From positions 124,001 through 188,000 of the forward strand of contig CAVUIG010000003.1 of NCBI GenBank assembly GCA_963741355.1: a stretch of 64,000 bases of DNA, written 5' to 3'. The DNA is from CAIWHR01 sp963741355 (GTDB lineage Bacteria > Pseudomonadota > Gammaproteobacteria > Burkholderiales > Casimicrobiaceae). Made by a program: the position numbers and the translations under genes. This document shows positions 1 through 10,196 of this stretch, piece by piece (positions within the stretch are counted from its first letter, which is position 1; each line of letters opens with the position of its first letter). The notes under the pieces were generated by a model. The model had not been told where the DNA came from. It made no database searches and saw only the letters and a list, made by a program, of their open reading frames with translations.

Positions 1-1
1 C

Positions 2-88
2 GCGGACCACTGGACCGTTTCGACCGACGGGCCTTCGAAGTTCTTGGCTTTCCGCGACGGCGTTCACACTGACCGCTACCGCCAATAG
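2..88 (+). CDS. C-terminal end of an unidentified protein (partial)
   Basis: Reading frame 2 is open from the window edge to a TAG at 86-88 and encodes 28 residues ending in DGVHTDRYRQ. The composition (DHWTVSTDGPSKF, then FLAFRDG) looks like a normal protein end rather than an antisense shadow. I do not recognise the family. It is convergent with the cytochrome gene that ends at 201. The start lies outside the window. Confidence 0.3.
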   Translation, partial: ADHWTVSTDGPSKFLAFRDGVHTDRYRQ

Positions 89-200
89 TGGACGTTCGCG
101 CGGTCGGCCATGTTGCTGAGATGGGAGGATGTTACGTACGGCAGCCGCGTCAGTGATGCGGGCGATGCAACGCCTTTCGCCCGCACCATTGCGACGGTTA

Positions 201-1628
201 TTACAACGTTCGCAGAAAGGCCACCAAGTCGGCTCGCTCCTGTGCGGTCAGGCCAATGATGAAGCGCTGATTGTAGAAATCCACGACAGCATTGAGATCG
301 GCGGCGAAGCCGTTGTGGAAATATGGTGCGCGGGAAGCCAATCCCCGCAGGATCGGGCCCTTGAAGCGGCCAATGTCCTTCCACTTGCCGGTGATCAATG
401 CGCGTCCCGGGTCCGTGGTCGCAATGACCTCGCGAGTCGTCTTGTTGCGCAACTGGTAGAGGGGCATATCAGGCGTGCGGCGGGAGGCGTCGGTGAGACC
501 GATGTCGAGCGGCGCGGGGATTGAATGGCTTCCCGGCGTTCGGCGAGTCATGACATGTGGTGCAGCTGCCCTGCAGAACAGGGACGCTAAGGTCGTCATT
601 CAATCCCTTTGACGCCCGCGATGTTGATCAGCTTGGTGTTGAACAGCGCCTGGCCGCGCGCAACGGCTTGGCGCGCCTGAATTGCAGCCCCGTCGTCATC
701 GCGGCCCGCCCTGAGGTTCATCCAGACGTTATAGAGCGTGAACACGACAGGATTGAAAGGCGCCCTTGTGTTGTAGTCGCCGGCAACCACGTCGTTGACG
801 CCAAAATAAATGACTTGGGTCGTGAGGTACTGGGGTCCGCCGTTGGCGCCGTGTGCGCCGAGATAAGTGTGCCTTCGCATCAAACACCTGCGCCGTAAAC
901 AGGCCCATTTCGAATTGCACGATCGCGTCGCGCTGTACTTGCGTCAGCGGCTGTGCCGCCTTGGCGTGTCCGACGGTGGCGCTGTTCGACTGGTCGGCGA
1001 GATCGAAGTGAAGCGTCGCGAAGCACTTCGTCGTTCCGAAGATGCAGTCGGTCGACGCCGGATCCGGGAACGTCTCGCGCCCGTCCCACATCACGGCGCT
1101 CAGGAACTTGAGGTTCGTCGTTGGCAATGGCCGCCGGAACAGCGAAAGCTCCCCGGCGGTTGCGTAATCGTACGGGTCGTCCACGTCGATTAGTTCGAAC
1201 TCCGCGTTGTCCGGAATCCCGATGCCGACGCGGATCAGGCCTTTGGTGAGCAGCATGCTGTAGGCCGTCTTCCGAGCGGCGACGGTGGACACGTCGGCGT
1301 CCGGGGAATTGGAACCGTCATTCGGTCGGAAGATCGGGTCGGTTCCCTTCGTAGCCTCGAAGCGCGCTTGGATGTGCGTCGGAGTCACCGTCCAGCCATC
1401 GCTAGCCTGATGACAGGTGTCGCAACTGCGTCCGTTCGTGCCGAGCTTCTGAAAGAACGGGCTGTGGAGATCGAGCCGACCTGCCGTGTTGAACGTCGCG
1501 GCCAAACCGGTCGGGTTCGCGAAGACCATCAGCGGTCCTTGTTGCTGATCCTCGGCGCCAATACCTTGGGAAGCCAGCAGCGCTGCCGCAAGTGCAGACG
1601 CACGGAACAACCGAGATTTGATCTTCAT
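201..1628 (-). CDS. Secreted di-heme cytochrome c peroxidase-like protein (frameshifted)
   Basis: Periplasmic di-heme cytochrome of the CcpA/MauG superfamily, whose members reduce peroxide or oxidise protein or small substrates. The start at 1628 gives MKIKSRLFRASALAAALLASQG, a good signal peptide, with AAAAGGA-type Shine-Dalgarno sequence 6-10 bases upstream. The first heme site CDTCHQ is about 70 residues in. The second, CTTCHDS, lies near 555-570 in another frame. The end (DFYNQRF, LTAQERADLVAFLRTL) is typical of the C-terminal cytochrome c domain. The frame changes near 880, 597 and 535. These are probably sequence errors, because both heme motifs and flanking conserved segments survive. 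The small gene at 1727-2140 lies just upstream on the same strand. The electron donor and substrate cannot be told. Confidence 0.75.
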
Positions 1629-1726
1629 GGGGCCGTCCTTTTCGCGCTTTCGCGCTTCTGTTGCTGGAGGTTTCACAGCGACTGTCCTGGTTGCTCTGGG
1701 CATCGACGTTCTGAAATGCTCCTGTC

Positions 1727-2140
1727 TCAATCTGCCGAATTGACCGGGCGCCTTTGCCGCCGACGCAGTCGGGAGGCGACCAGGCTGGCGAGCCGGCTTC
1801 GTGGCAAATGTGCCACGATGATCTCAGCCAGTTGGACCATGGCGCCGCGTTTCGGACCGGACGCTTGAAGAGGCAGGCGTTCGATTCTCTCCACGAGATC
1901 CTCGGACAGCGGAATGGCCGACTCGAGAACCATGCGACGCCGTGCATGCGAATTCGAGAGCTCGCCGCAGTTGAAGCGGAACCAAGTTGGTGCGTCGATG
2001 AGCTCGCCTCGACCGTCGATAAAGTCTGCAATCCAGAGGGCTTGATCGCGCAGGAAGATCGCCACTTCGCGGCGCTCGCTCCGACGCAGGAGCTGACCCT
2101 GGAGCGAGCTCGGGACTTGGCGATCCTCGTCGATCCGCAT
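1727..2140 (-). CDS. Conserved-looking hypothetical protein, 137 aa
   Basis: The ORF starts MRIDEDRQVPSSLQGQLLRR and has GGAGAAG three bases before the ATG at 2138-2140, a strong ribosome-binding site. The protein is soluble, without signal peptide or membrane segment. A central part (REVAIFLRDQALWIADFIDG) is rich in hydrophobic residues and the C-terminus is Arg-rich. It precedes the di-heme cytochrome by 98 bases on the same strand, so the two may be cotranscribed. It is divergent from the ATPase regulator at 2241. I do not recognise a family and assign no function. Confidence 0.5.
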   Translation of the reverse strand: MRIDEDRQVPSSLQGQLLRRSERREVAIFLRDQALWIADFIDGRGELIDAPTWFRFNCGELSNSHARRRMVLESAIPLSEDLVERIERLPLQASGPKRGAMVQLAEIIVAHLPRSRLASLVASRLRRRQRRPVNSAD

Positions 2141-2240
2141 CGTCTTCTCCACGATTCTCCGTTCGACGGCCTTCGCGCGCCGGGCATGGTTAGCGCATTG
2201 CCTCGCCGTCACGCCATTCCTTGCCGATCGGAAGGTTGTT

Positions 2241-4925
2241 ATGCTTTGCCCACGGTGTGGATCATCGGCCGGCGAAACCGTGAAGTCCCAAAGAAACTCC
2301 AAAGAATTATCGAAATCGGCGGGTGCTGGCCGGCAACACGGCGCTTCGTCGTCGGTCTCGACCGATGCCCGACCCGCCGGCCTCTCAGGCAGCAGCGAAG
2401 CCGCAGCCACGGTCTACGAAATCGGACCGTTCCGCCTCGATCCGAATGCCGCCCTGTTGACCCGCTTGGGGATGGCGGAAGCCTTGGGGCCGCGTGCGGT
2501 TGCCGTGTTGACCGTTCTTGTGCAGAACGCACAACAAGCGGTCACTAAGAGCGCCCTCATGGATGTGGCGTGGCCCGGCCTCGTCGTCGAAGAGGCCAAT
2601 CTCAGCGTCCAGATGTCGTCGATTCGACGTGTGCTTGCGCAAGTTCCCGGGGGCGAGCGGTGGGTGGAGACGCTCGCGCGCCGTGGATACCGATTCATCG
2701 GACCGGTCACCGAACTGCGGGGCGGACGACCACAGCAGACCAGGGGCGATCGATTGGGGAATCTGCCCGAACCGCTGACATCCTTCGTCGGCCGCGAGCG
2801 CGAGCTAGTCGAGCTCAAGAGACTGCTCGCGAAGAATCGTCTATTGACACTCGTCGGTGCTGGAGGTATCGGCAAGACACGACTCGCGCTGCAGCTTGCG
2901 GCCGAAGTGAAGGACGCCTATCGCGACGCTGTCTGGTTCATCGACTTCGCCCCGCTCGACGATCCGGAGCTGGTTCCGAACGTGGCGGCGCAAACGCTGG
3001 GCGTTCAGCAGTCGGCCGGGAAGCCGCTCGTCGAGGCACTGTGCCGCCACGTCTTTGGCCAACGGCTGCTGCTGATCTTCGACAATTGCGAGCACGTGCT
3101 GGATGCTTCTGCGCGACTCGCCGAGGCGATGCTGCGTGGTGCCCCGGAGCCGACGATCATTGCGACCAGCCGCGAGCCGCTGCGAATCGGCGGCGAGCAG
3201 ATTTATCGGCTCTCCACGCTTTCGCTACCCGATTCTTCGGCCAACATGGAGTCGATTCGGCAATCGGATTCGGTAATGCTTTTCGTCGATCGCGCACAAC
3301 ACCAGCGACCCGAATTTGCACTGACCGCAGCTCTGACCCCCGCAGTGGCGCAATTGTGCATACGTCTCGACGGCATCCCGTTTGCGCTGGAACTCGCCGC
3401 TGCCCTGGTGCACACGCATTCGATCGAGGAGATCAATGCGCGCCTCGACGACCGCTTCAACCTGCTGATGGACGGCAGTCGCACGGCGCTGCCGCGACAG
3501 CAGACGTTGCGTGCGACGCTCGACTGGAGCTACGGACTGTTGTCGGAGCCCGAGCGCCGCGTCCTGCGGCGAGTCTCGCTCTTTCTCGGCGGATTCGCGC
3601 TCGGAGCTGCGACGGCCGTCGCAACCGACGAAACGATCAGTGAATCCGCGGTCGCAGGACTGCTCCTAAAACTTGTTGCGCGGTCGCTCGTTGTCGCTGA
3701 AACGAACGGTGCAGATACACGTTACCGCATGCTAGAGACCACGCGTGCATATGGGCGAGAGCAGCTCGGTGCCACGGGCGAAACCAAGGCAATGCAACGC
3801 CGGCATGCGCAATATTTCCGGGACCAATTTGAAAGTGCGGTCGACGACTGGCTTCGCCTTCCCGAAGCGGCGTGGCGCGCCTTGTTCTTGCCGGAGCTAG
3901 ACAACGTTCGTGCCGCACTCGAGTGGTCGCTCGGGCCCGGCGAGGACACGGCGCTCGCAGTCGCGCTCGCGGGCGCCTCCGGACCCGTGTGGACGACCCT
4001 TTCGTTATACGGCGAGGGTGCGCAGCGGATAGAGGCTGCCGCAGGGCGGATCCAACCGGACACGTCGAAGGCGGACCGGGCGCGGTTATCGTTTTGGCTT
4101 GCCGCGGTGCTCGAGGAGTCGATGCCGGCGCGCGCACTGGCGGCGTTCGAGCAATCAATCAGTCTTTACCGCGAATTGCACGATTCGCTCGGACTGGCCC
4201 ATTCGAGGATGCGCCAGGCCCGCGTGCTGATAAAGATGGGGCGGTTCGAATCAGCCGCAGCGGCGTTGGCGGACGGGCCCGCATTGGAAAGCGCCGGGCT
4301 GCCCCGGTTGCTCGGCGTCTATTTCGCGAACGTGGGTTATCTCAAAGTGACAACGGGCGATCCCGCCAGCGCCAGAACGCACATGGAAAGAGCGTCGCTG
4401 TTCTTCCGCGAGGCCGGGATGGAGACCGCGGAGTATGTGATGCTTGGCGCTCTCGCCGATGTGACCTGGGTACTCGGCGATCTCGCCGCCGCAGAGGCTT
4501 CCTTTCGCGAATCCATTGCGATGGTACGCAAGTCGCCGACGAGCAGAAAGCGCACGCTTGGGACAGCCCTTGCCAACCTTGCGGGGGTGCTGACCGAACG
4601 CGGGAATATTGTCGCAGCGCTGGAAGCAGCACGCGAGGCTTTGCCATTGCTGAGCGGCGTGGGCCGAGCGTGGCGTTTCATGGATCATCTCGCACTGCGG
4701 GCGGCACTCGCCGGAAAGATTGTGAGTGCCGCACAAATTGTCGGCTTCGCCGATTCGACTGCTGTCATCAATGGGGCCGCGCGCGAACCCAACGAAGCGC
4801 GCGCGCACACGCGGGTGTACGCGCTTCTTCGCGAGCGACTGGATCCAGTCGAACTGGAGCGCCTTCTCGCCAACGGCGCCAAGATGACCGAAGATGAAGC
4901 TTGTCGGATGGCGCTGGAGGAGTAG
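2241..4925 (+). CDS. Winged-helix DNA-binding / NB-ARC-type ATPase / TPR transcriptional regulator
   Basis: An 894-residue one-component regulator. Residues about 57-155 form an OmpR/CadC-type winged helix (YEIGPFRLDPN, ending RRGYRFIGPV). Residues about 175-520 form a STAND/AfsR-like ATPase with Walker A GAGGIGKT near 206 and Walker B LLLIFDN near 278. The C-terminal 350 residues are helical and TPR-like. In such proteins the repeats sense a ligand or partner and the ATPase switches DNA binding; the ligand here is unknown. The gene is divergent, across 100 bases, from the small hypothetical gene and the di-heme cytochrome, so control of those genes is a reasonable inference. The first about 55 residues are low-complexity, so the true start could be further in. 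Confidence 0.8.
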   Translation: MLCPRCGSSAGETVKSQRNSKELSKSAGAGRQHGASSSVSTDARPAGLSGSSEAAATVYEIGPFRLDPNAALLTRLGMAEALGPRAVAVLTVLVQNAQQAVTKSALMDVAWPGLVVEEANLSVQMSSIRRVLAQVPGGERWVETLARRGYRFIGPVTELRGGRPQQTRGDRLGNLPEPLTSFVGRERELVELKRLLAKNRLLTLVGAGGIGKTRLALQLAAEVKDAYRDAVWFIDFAPLDDPELVPNVAAQTLGVQQSAGKPLVEALCRHVFGQRLLLIFDNCEHVLDASARLAEAMLRGAPEPTIIATSREPLRIGGEQIYRLSTLSLPDSSANMESIRQSDSVMLFVDRAQHQRPEFALTAALTPAVAQLCIRLDGIPFALELAAALVHTHSIEEINARLDDRFNLLMDGSRTALPRQQTLRATLDWSYGLLSEPERRVLRRVSLFLGGFALGAATAVATDETISESAVAGLLLKLVARSLVVAETNGADTRYRMLETTRAYGREQLGATGETKAMQRRHAQYFRDQFESAVDDWLRLPEAAWRALFLPELDNVRAALEWSLGPGEDTALAVALAGASGPVWTTLSLYGEGAQRIEAAAGRIQPDTSKADRARLSFWLAAVLEESMPARALAAFEQSISLYRELHDSLGLAHSRMRQARVLIKMGRFESAAAALADGPALESAGLPRLLGVYFANVGYLKVTTGDPASARTHMERASLFFREAGMETAEYVMLGALADVTWVLGDLAAAEASFRESIAMVRKSPTSRKRTLGTALANLAGVLTERGNIVAALEAAREALPLLSGVGRAWRFMDHLALRAALAGKIVSAAQIVGFADSTAVINGAAREPNEARAHTRVYALLRERLDPVELERLLANGAKMTEDEACRMALEE

Positions 4926-5131
4926 TCCGACGCGGTCGTGAGCGCTCAAGGACGCAGCGAATTTCGTGTGCGCTACGTGTGCACTGACAAGCCCCGTGCG
5001 GCGAATTCGACTGCCAGTTTGTGGAGTGTCACGTGGTATTGGAGCGAAGGCGGTCGTGCTCGCATGACGGTAAAATGACCAGTCGCTCCGATAGTTTATT
5101 GGACCGACCGAGCGTCAAAAATCTCAAGCGA

Positions 5132-6128
5132 ATGAACAACTTGTCGCACCGATTGTGCGTCGCCCCGATGATGGACTGGACCGACCGGCATTGCCGGTTC
5201 TTCCTGCGCCTCATCACGCGGCGCGCGCGGCTCTACACCGAGATGATCACCAGCAACGCGCTGCTGCACGGCGACGTCGCGCATCATCTCGACTTCGACC
5301 CTGCCGAGCATCCGCTGGCGCTGCAGCTCGGCGGCAGCGACCCCGCCGTGCTCGCGGCCTGCGCGAAGATCGGCGAGCGCTGGGGCTACGACGAGATCAA
5401 CCTCAACTGCGGCTGCCCGTCGGAGCGTGTGCAGAAGGGCAGCTACGGCGCGTGCCTGATGGCCGAGCCGGCACTCGTCGCCGAATGCGTGAAGGCGATG
5501 CGCGATGCGGTGGCGCTTCCGGTCACGGTCAAGCACCGCATCGGCATCAACGACATCGAGGACTATGCATTCGTCCGCGATTTCGTCGGGACCGTCGCGG
5601 CGGCCGGATGCGACGTCTTCATCGTCCATGCGCGTAACGCGGTGCTGAAGGGCTTGTCGCCCAAGGAGAATCGCGAGGTGCCGCCGCTGCGCCACGACGT
5701 CGTGCACCGGCTGAAGGACGATTTTCCCGCGCTTGTCGATCGTGAGCAACGGCGGATTGTCCGACTGGGATGCCGTCGAGCGGGAGCTCGCGGAGGTCGA
5801 CGGCGTCATGCTGGGGCGCCTCGCCTACCACGATCCGTATTTCCTGGCGCAGCTCGACTGGAAGGTGTTCGGCGACGAAACACCTGCGCGCTCGCGCGCC
5901 GACGTGCTGCAGGCGCTCGTTCCCTATGCGGTGGCGCAGCGCGCCCGCGGCGTGCCGCTCCGCGCGATCTCGCGGCACGTGCTCGGCCTCTATCACGGCC
6001 GGTCGGGCGGGCGCCGCTTTCGCCGCATCCTTTCCGATTCGGGGCGGCTGCGCGACGCGGGTCCCGAGTTGCTGCAGGAAGCGCTCGCGGCCGTCGAGCC
6101 GACCGCGGCGTACGCGGAAGCGGTCTAG
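5132..6128 (+). CDS. dusA: tRNA-dihydrouridine(20/20a) synthase DusA (one frameshift)
   Basis: An FMN-dependent enzyme that reduces uridine 20/20a in the tRNA D-loop using NADPH. The ATG at 5132 gives MNNLSHRLCVAPMMDWTDRH, the typical DusA start. Next come YTEMITSNAL, ALQLGGSDP, and NLNCGCPSERVQKG followed by GACLM with its active-site Cys; then VKHRIGI and SPKENREVPPL. The frame shifts near 5735, where FPAL should continue as SIVSNGGLSDW; the rest (DGVMLGRLAYHDPYFL, HVLGLYHG) is read from another frame to 6128. The total matches the usual about 330 residues. The gene ends 8 bases from the convergent gene at 6137. Confidence 0.9.
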
Positions 6129-6136
6129 CGCGCGCG

Positions 6137-7114
6137 CTAGCCTTTCGGCATGTCTTCCGCGATGTAGGCGCGGATGATGTCCTCGAAGTCGGTGTCGGCA
6201 CTCATGCCCAGCGACTTGGCAAATCGCGGCGCGAAATTCGCGGGCCACGTCGAGACGATGCGGGAGATCACGGCATCGTGCTGCCACTTGACGCGATCGG
6301 CGACGGCATCACCCGCCACGCGGCGCAACGCGTCGACCATTCCCGCGACGGTGACCGCCATTCCGGGCACGTTGATCGAGCGCGTGTGCGCGAACGCCGT
6401 GGCGGGCGCCTCGTGTCCGACGATGAAGTTGCCGATCACGGTACGCGGCGAGGTCACCCACACCTTGGTCTCGGGCGCCACGGGGCAGATCGCGTCGACG
6501 CCGGAGAGCGGCTCGCGAATGATGCCGCTCGCGAATGACGAGGCCGCGCGATTGGGCTTGCCGGGTCGGACGGTGACCGTCGGCAGACGCAGGCTGCGGC
6601 CGTCGATGAAGCCCTTGCGCGTCATGTCGTAGACGAGATACTCCGCCATGACCTTCTGCGCGCCATAGGAAGCCTGCGGCGTCAGCGGCGCGTCGTCCGG
6701 AACCGGGTCGGGCAGCGGCCCGCCGTACACGGCGAGCGAGCTCGCGAACACGAACTTCGGCGGCGCGTCGAGCGTGCGGCAGCGCTCGAGCAGCCGGCGC
6801 GTCGCGTCGAGATTGACGCGCATCCCCTTGTCGAAATCGGCCTCGGCCTCGCCGCTCACGACGGCGGCGAGATGGAAGATCGATCCGGTGTCGCGGGTGA
6901 CGACGCGCTCGATCACCGCGGAATCGGCGAGGTCGCCCGCGAAGGCGCGGACGCGCGGATCGCCTGCGTCGGGCGGCGCGACGACGTCGAGCAGGACGAG
7001 CTCGGTGACCGGCTGCGTGGCGCCGGAGGCGTCGGTCAGCCGGCCGCGCGCGAGAACTTCGCGCGCGAGGCGGCGCCCCAGGAATCCCGCCCCTCCTGTG
7101 ATCACGATTCGCAT
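6137..7114 (-). CDS. denD: NAD-dependent epimerase/dehydratase, D-erythronate dehydrogenase (DenD) type
   Basis: An extended SDR of 325 residues with GGAGFLG at residues 7-13 and the catalytic pair in SYGAQK. The whole sequence, including the SLRLPTVTVRPGKPN segment, matches the family once annotated as nucleoside-sugar epimerases and later shown to contain D-erythronate dehydrogenase, which oxidises D-erythronate to 2-dehydro-erythronate. No other four-carbon acid gene (kinase, isomerase) is adjacent, so the substrate is inferred only from family resemblance. The ORF is intact. It is preceded on the same strand by the BNR-repeat gene, from which the terminator at 7294-7319 separates it. Confidence 0.7.
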   Translation of the reverse strand: MRIVITGGAGFLGRRLAREVLARGRLTDASGATQPVTELVLLDVVAPPDAGDPRVRAFAGDLADSAVIERVVTRDTGSIFHLAAVVSGEAEADFDKGMRVNLDATRRLLERCRTLDAPPKFVFASSLAVYGGPLPDPVPDDAPLTPQASYGAQKVMAEYLVYDMTRKGFIDGRSLRLPTVTVRPGKPNRAASSFASGIIREPLSGVDAICPVAPETKVWVTSPRTVIGNFIVGHEAPATAFAHTRSINVPGMAVTVAGMVDALRRVAGDAVADRVKWQHDAVISRIVSTWPANFAPRFAKSLGMSADTDFEDIIRAYIAEDMPKG

Positions 7115-7293
7115 GACGATGACTTCCGTTCGACGATTCCGGCATTATGACCGGTTCGACTCGGTGGTCTTCGCCGCACCGGCATTCTTCTACCTGACGC
7201 GCTTCGGCTGGACGTGAAGCGGGCGCGCGCCGCCAGCATTCGATCTCATGCCCACGCGCAACCTCCATGGTGGGTGCCCGTGGGTGCACCCAT

Positions 7294-7319
7294 AAAAAAG
7301 GGCCGCCCGGAGGCGGCCC
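7294..7319 (-). terminator. Rho-independent terminator after the BNR-repeat gene
   Basis: On the minus strand a perfect 8-bp GC stem (GGGCCGCC/GGCGGCCC, loop TCCG) is followed directly by six T. It lies 25-50 bases past the stop of the BNR gene at 7344, where a terminator is expected. Confidence 0.85.
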
Positions 7320-7343
7320 TTGCACTCACTATGTCATCGTATC

Positions 7344-10034
7344 CTACGGCAGCTGCAGTGACCACGCGCTGCGCCCGTGCGTGGCGGCGTACAGGATCCG
7401 CGCACTGGGCACGATCGTGAGGCCCGGCACTGCGACCATCGGGAGTCCGCTGCCGGCGACGACCCACGTCGTGCCGGCGTTCGGGAGCTTATTCACGCCG
7501 AAGTCGGACGCCGCGTAGAGATCGCCGGTCACGTCATCGCGCACGACTGCGGTGATCGGGAAGTCGGGCAGGTTGTAGCTGCGATCGACCCACGTCGCCG
7601 CGCCCGATCCGCTCCAGGTCACCTCGAAAACGTGTCCCGGCGTGCGCCGGCGTGTTGACGTTGTAGCCGTTGTACGAGATCCACGCGTGACGCGCATTGG
7701 TTGGATCGACGTAGATCTCGCTGATCGCGCGGCCCGGGGTCGTTCGTCCGCGAGCTGGGTCGACCCGGTTCCAGACGACGAGCCAGCCGCTGCGTCCGCG
7801 TTTTCGGTGATGAACACGCGACCGGTGCTCGTCGCCGCCCACATCGTGCCGGTGTTTTGCGGAGCCCGAGCGATCCAGGCCACCGCGCCGCCAGCGCGGT
7901 CTTCCCCACGCAGCCGAACCGTAGGTCCGTCGAAGGAACGCCGTTGCCGATCGGAACAAAGTCACCGCAGCCGGCCTGGCCGGCGAAGGTCGTGAACTCG
8001 GGGCAGTTGGCCTCGAGATAGGCCTGATTGCCACCCCAGTCCTGCGTCCGCCAGACGGAGAACGAGCCCTGGAAGATCGAGCCGGCCTTTGCCGGGTTCG
8101 GGTCGGCGATGATCGGCGGGTAGAAGAACGACCCCTCCGGGCTGGTGAAGATCGGCGCCGAGATGATCACCCACTTCGTCGGGTCGCCGTCGCGGAAGTT
8201 CGCGTCGTTCGCCTGGCCGGTGAACGTGTTGAAGCGCAGTGCATCGTTCGCGACGTTGAAGCCGGACTGGCCGCCGTCGCCGTAGATCTCCTGCGGCCAG
8301 ACGACGGAGAACCGTTGTATTGGAACGTCCCGTTGTCCTGCGTGCCGCCCTGGAGGAGGTTCTGGGGCCGCTGCGCGCTCGCCGACAGGCTCTGGAACTG
8401 CAGCGTCGACAAGCCCGTGTTCATGTTGACGAGCTGGTTCGCGACCTTGTTCAGCAGGCTCTTGCAGAGGCCGTGTCCGCCGCATTCAGGCCGCGCGTGT
8501 CGCACTTGGCCGAGATGTCCGCGAGCTTGCCGTCCGAACGGACGACGCCGCCGTCCGAGCCGGTGATGAATTGCAGCGGCTTGCCCGGAACCGTGACGAT
8601 TGCGTGCTGGTCGGGGTGGATTGCTTCCGCATGGTGTGGATCGCCGTCCTGCGTCAGATCGCTCCAGGTCGCGCCGCCGTCCGTAGATAGCAGCCAGGCG
8701 CGGCCGTTCGATTGCGCGTGCAGCTCGTCGTAGGAGAACGAGCCGCCGAGGTAGACGACGTCCGGTGCGCCGGGCGGCGTGTACACAACGTTGTCGTACC
8801 AGCACTGGCCGGTGCAGTAGTCTTCGACCTGGGCTCCGCCCAGTCGAAGCGAATGTCGCAGCGGTGTCGGCGTTGTCGCTCCGCCAGAACGTCGCCGGAG
8901 GTCGAGGGCGGTCGCGGTGCTTCCCTCGCCGGCGCCGACGTACATCCGCGTCGCTCCGCTTGGCAGTGTCGTGACGTCGAATTCGTCGCGCTCCAGCGCG
9001 GTGCTGAACGTGCGTTGAGTGGTGTCCCTCGGTCGAAGATTTGCGTGAACGTCGCGCCATTGTCCACCGAGCGCCAGAGCCCCCGCTCCCCGCCAGAAGC
9101 TTCCGCCGAAGGCGTTGACGTAGATTATTCCCGGATGCGTCGGGTCGAGCTTGACTGTGGTTGAACCGCGAGTCGGCGCCGGAGCAACAAAGATGTGCGT
9201 GAAAGTGGCCCCGGTTTGCCGGTAGAGCCCGCGACTGACGAGCGGATGCGCCGCGTTGCCGCTGGATACTGCGCCACTCGTGACCGAGCTGATGCCGCGT
9301 ATCGCGCTGGCAATCGGAACGAGCAGGTTACCGTCCTTATCGAAAGCCATCTGCCCGATCGCCCGCTGGAAGAAGATGTCGCTGCCGGGAACGAGGGCCC
9401 AGGTCTGGCCGCCGTCCGTCGTCTTGTAGATACCGACGCCCGCTTCCGAGTCGTTCGAGGCGTTCGGCTCGCCGGTGCCGGCATAGAGCGTGTTGCCCGA
9501 GGCATCGCTCGGATCGATGAGCAGCGAGCCGATGGCGTTCGTGCCGAAACTGTTGGAGGTGAACTGCCAGTTCGAGCCCGTGAGCGCCTTGTCCGTGCGC
9601 CAGACACCGCCTCCCGCCGCGGCGACGTAAAGCGTGCACTTGCTTTGGGTGCACGTCGGCGAGATCGCCATCGCCGTCACGCGGCCGCTCGCCACGTATT
9701 GCGCTCCGTCAAAGAGGAACGGGTTGAGCACGGACGGATAGGTCGCCTTGCTCGGACCGATCAGTTGCCAGGAGCCGGTCGAATGCGCGCCGGCATTCAA
9801 CGCCGCCCAGCCGCTCCGAGCCGCCAGGGTGGCGTCTCCAGGGACTTCGGTCGCGGGGTAGGCCCGCAGCAAGTAGGCCTCGACGTCCGGCGTGGACTCA
9901 GGGTTGCGGGAGTCCTCGGAAATTGTCTTCTTGGATCCGATCGGTGGTACGTCGACGTCAGCCCAACTCGGGCCGGCAATTCCGGCTATCAGGAAAAGGA
10001 CAAGAGTGAAGAGTGCGGCAGGGATTCTGGCCAT
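7344..10034 (-). CDS. Secreted BNR/VPS10-type beta-propeller protein (multiple frameshifts)
   Basis: A long exported protein (about 890 residues if repaired) with a signal peptide (MARIPAALFTLVLFLIAGIAG) and repeated Asp-box motifs such as YKTTDGGQTWALV and LLSTDGGATWSDL. These are typical of the sialidase/sortilin-like propeller superfamily. There is no evidence for glycosidase activity; many relatives are structural or binding proteins. The ATG at 10032-10034 has AAGGAG seven bases upstream. The frame changes several times: around 9060-8990 and 8900, near 8460, 8310, 7920, 7800 and 7630. The C-terminus (ILYAATHGRSAWSLQLP) is a final propeller blade. Upstream are a leader ORF and a terminator-like hairpin; downstream is a clear terminator. 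It may be a single-gene operon. Confidence 0.7.
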
Positions 10035-10048
10035 TGTTTGGCTCCTTG

Positions 10049-10071
10049 AAAAAACCCGGTCACAAACCGGG
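10049..10071 (-). terminator. Intrinsic terminator in the 5' untranslated region (candidate attenuator)
   Basis: Minus strand: stem CCCGGT/ACCGGG with loop TTGTG, followed at once by TTTTTT, then the AAGGAG and ATG of the BNR gene. No gene lies upstream on this strand that it could end, since hemC is divergent. The stop codon of the leader ORF falls across the 5' arm and loop. This arrangement fits transcription attenuation, which is my inference. Confidence 0.55.
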
Positions 10072-10140
10072 AAGACACAGCGCCAGCACAAGAGGACTGG
10101 CGGCGGCGGGGATTCGATGCGGTGAGGAAGAGCGTTTCAT
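10060..10140 (-). CDS. Candidate 26-residue leader peptide upstream of the BNR gene
   Basis: A short ORF begins MKRSSSPHRIP and ends LVLALCLPGL, with the ATG at 10138-10140 preceded by GGAG at good spacing and the TGA at 10060-10062 inside the terminator hairpin. The peptide is basic at its start and hydrophobic toward its end, so it could also be an export signal. It is not in frame with the BNR protein, which has its own signal peptide and ribosome-binding site 26 bases further on. It may be a regulatory leader whose translation prevents hairpin formation. It could also be a chance ORF. Confidence 0.4.
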   Translation of the reverse strand: MKRSSSPHRIPAAASPLVLALCLPGL

Positions 10141-10167
10141 GAGAACTCCGTGGTGAGGTGATCGTCG

Positions 10168-10196
10168 ATTGTGCTGATCAATCACGGCGACGGCAA
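10168..10196 (-). promoter_or_regulatory. Candidate sigma-70 promoter for the leader/BNR transcript
   Basis: On the minus strand TTGCCG (10196-10191) and CACAAT (10173-10168) are separated by exactly 17 bases. Transcription would start near 10161, about 20 bases before the leader ATG. Each box matches 4 of 6 consensus bases. Confidence 0.4.
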
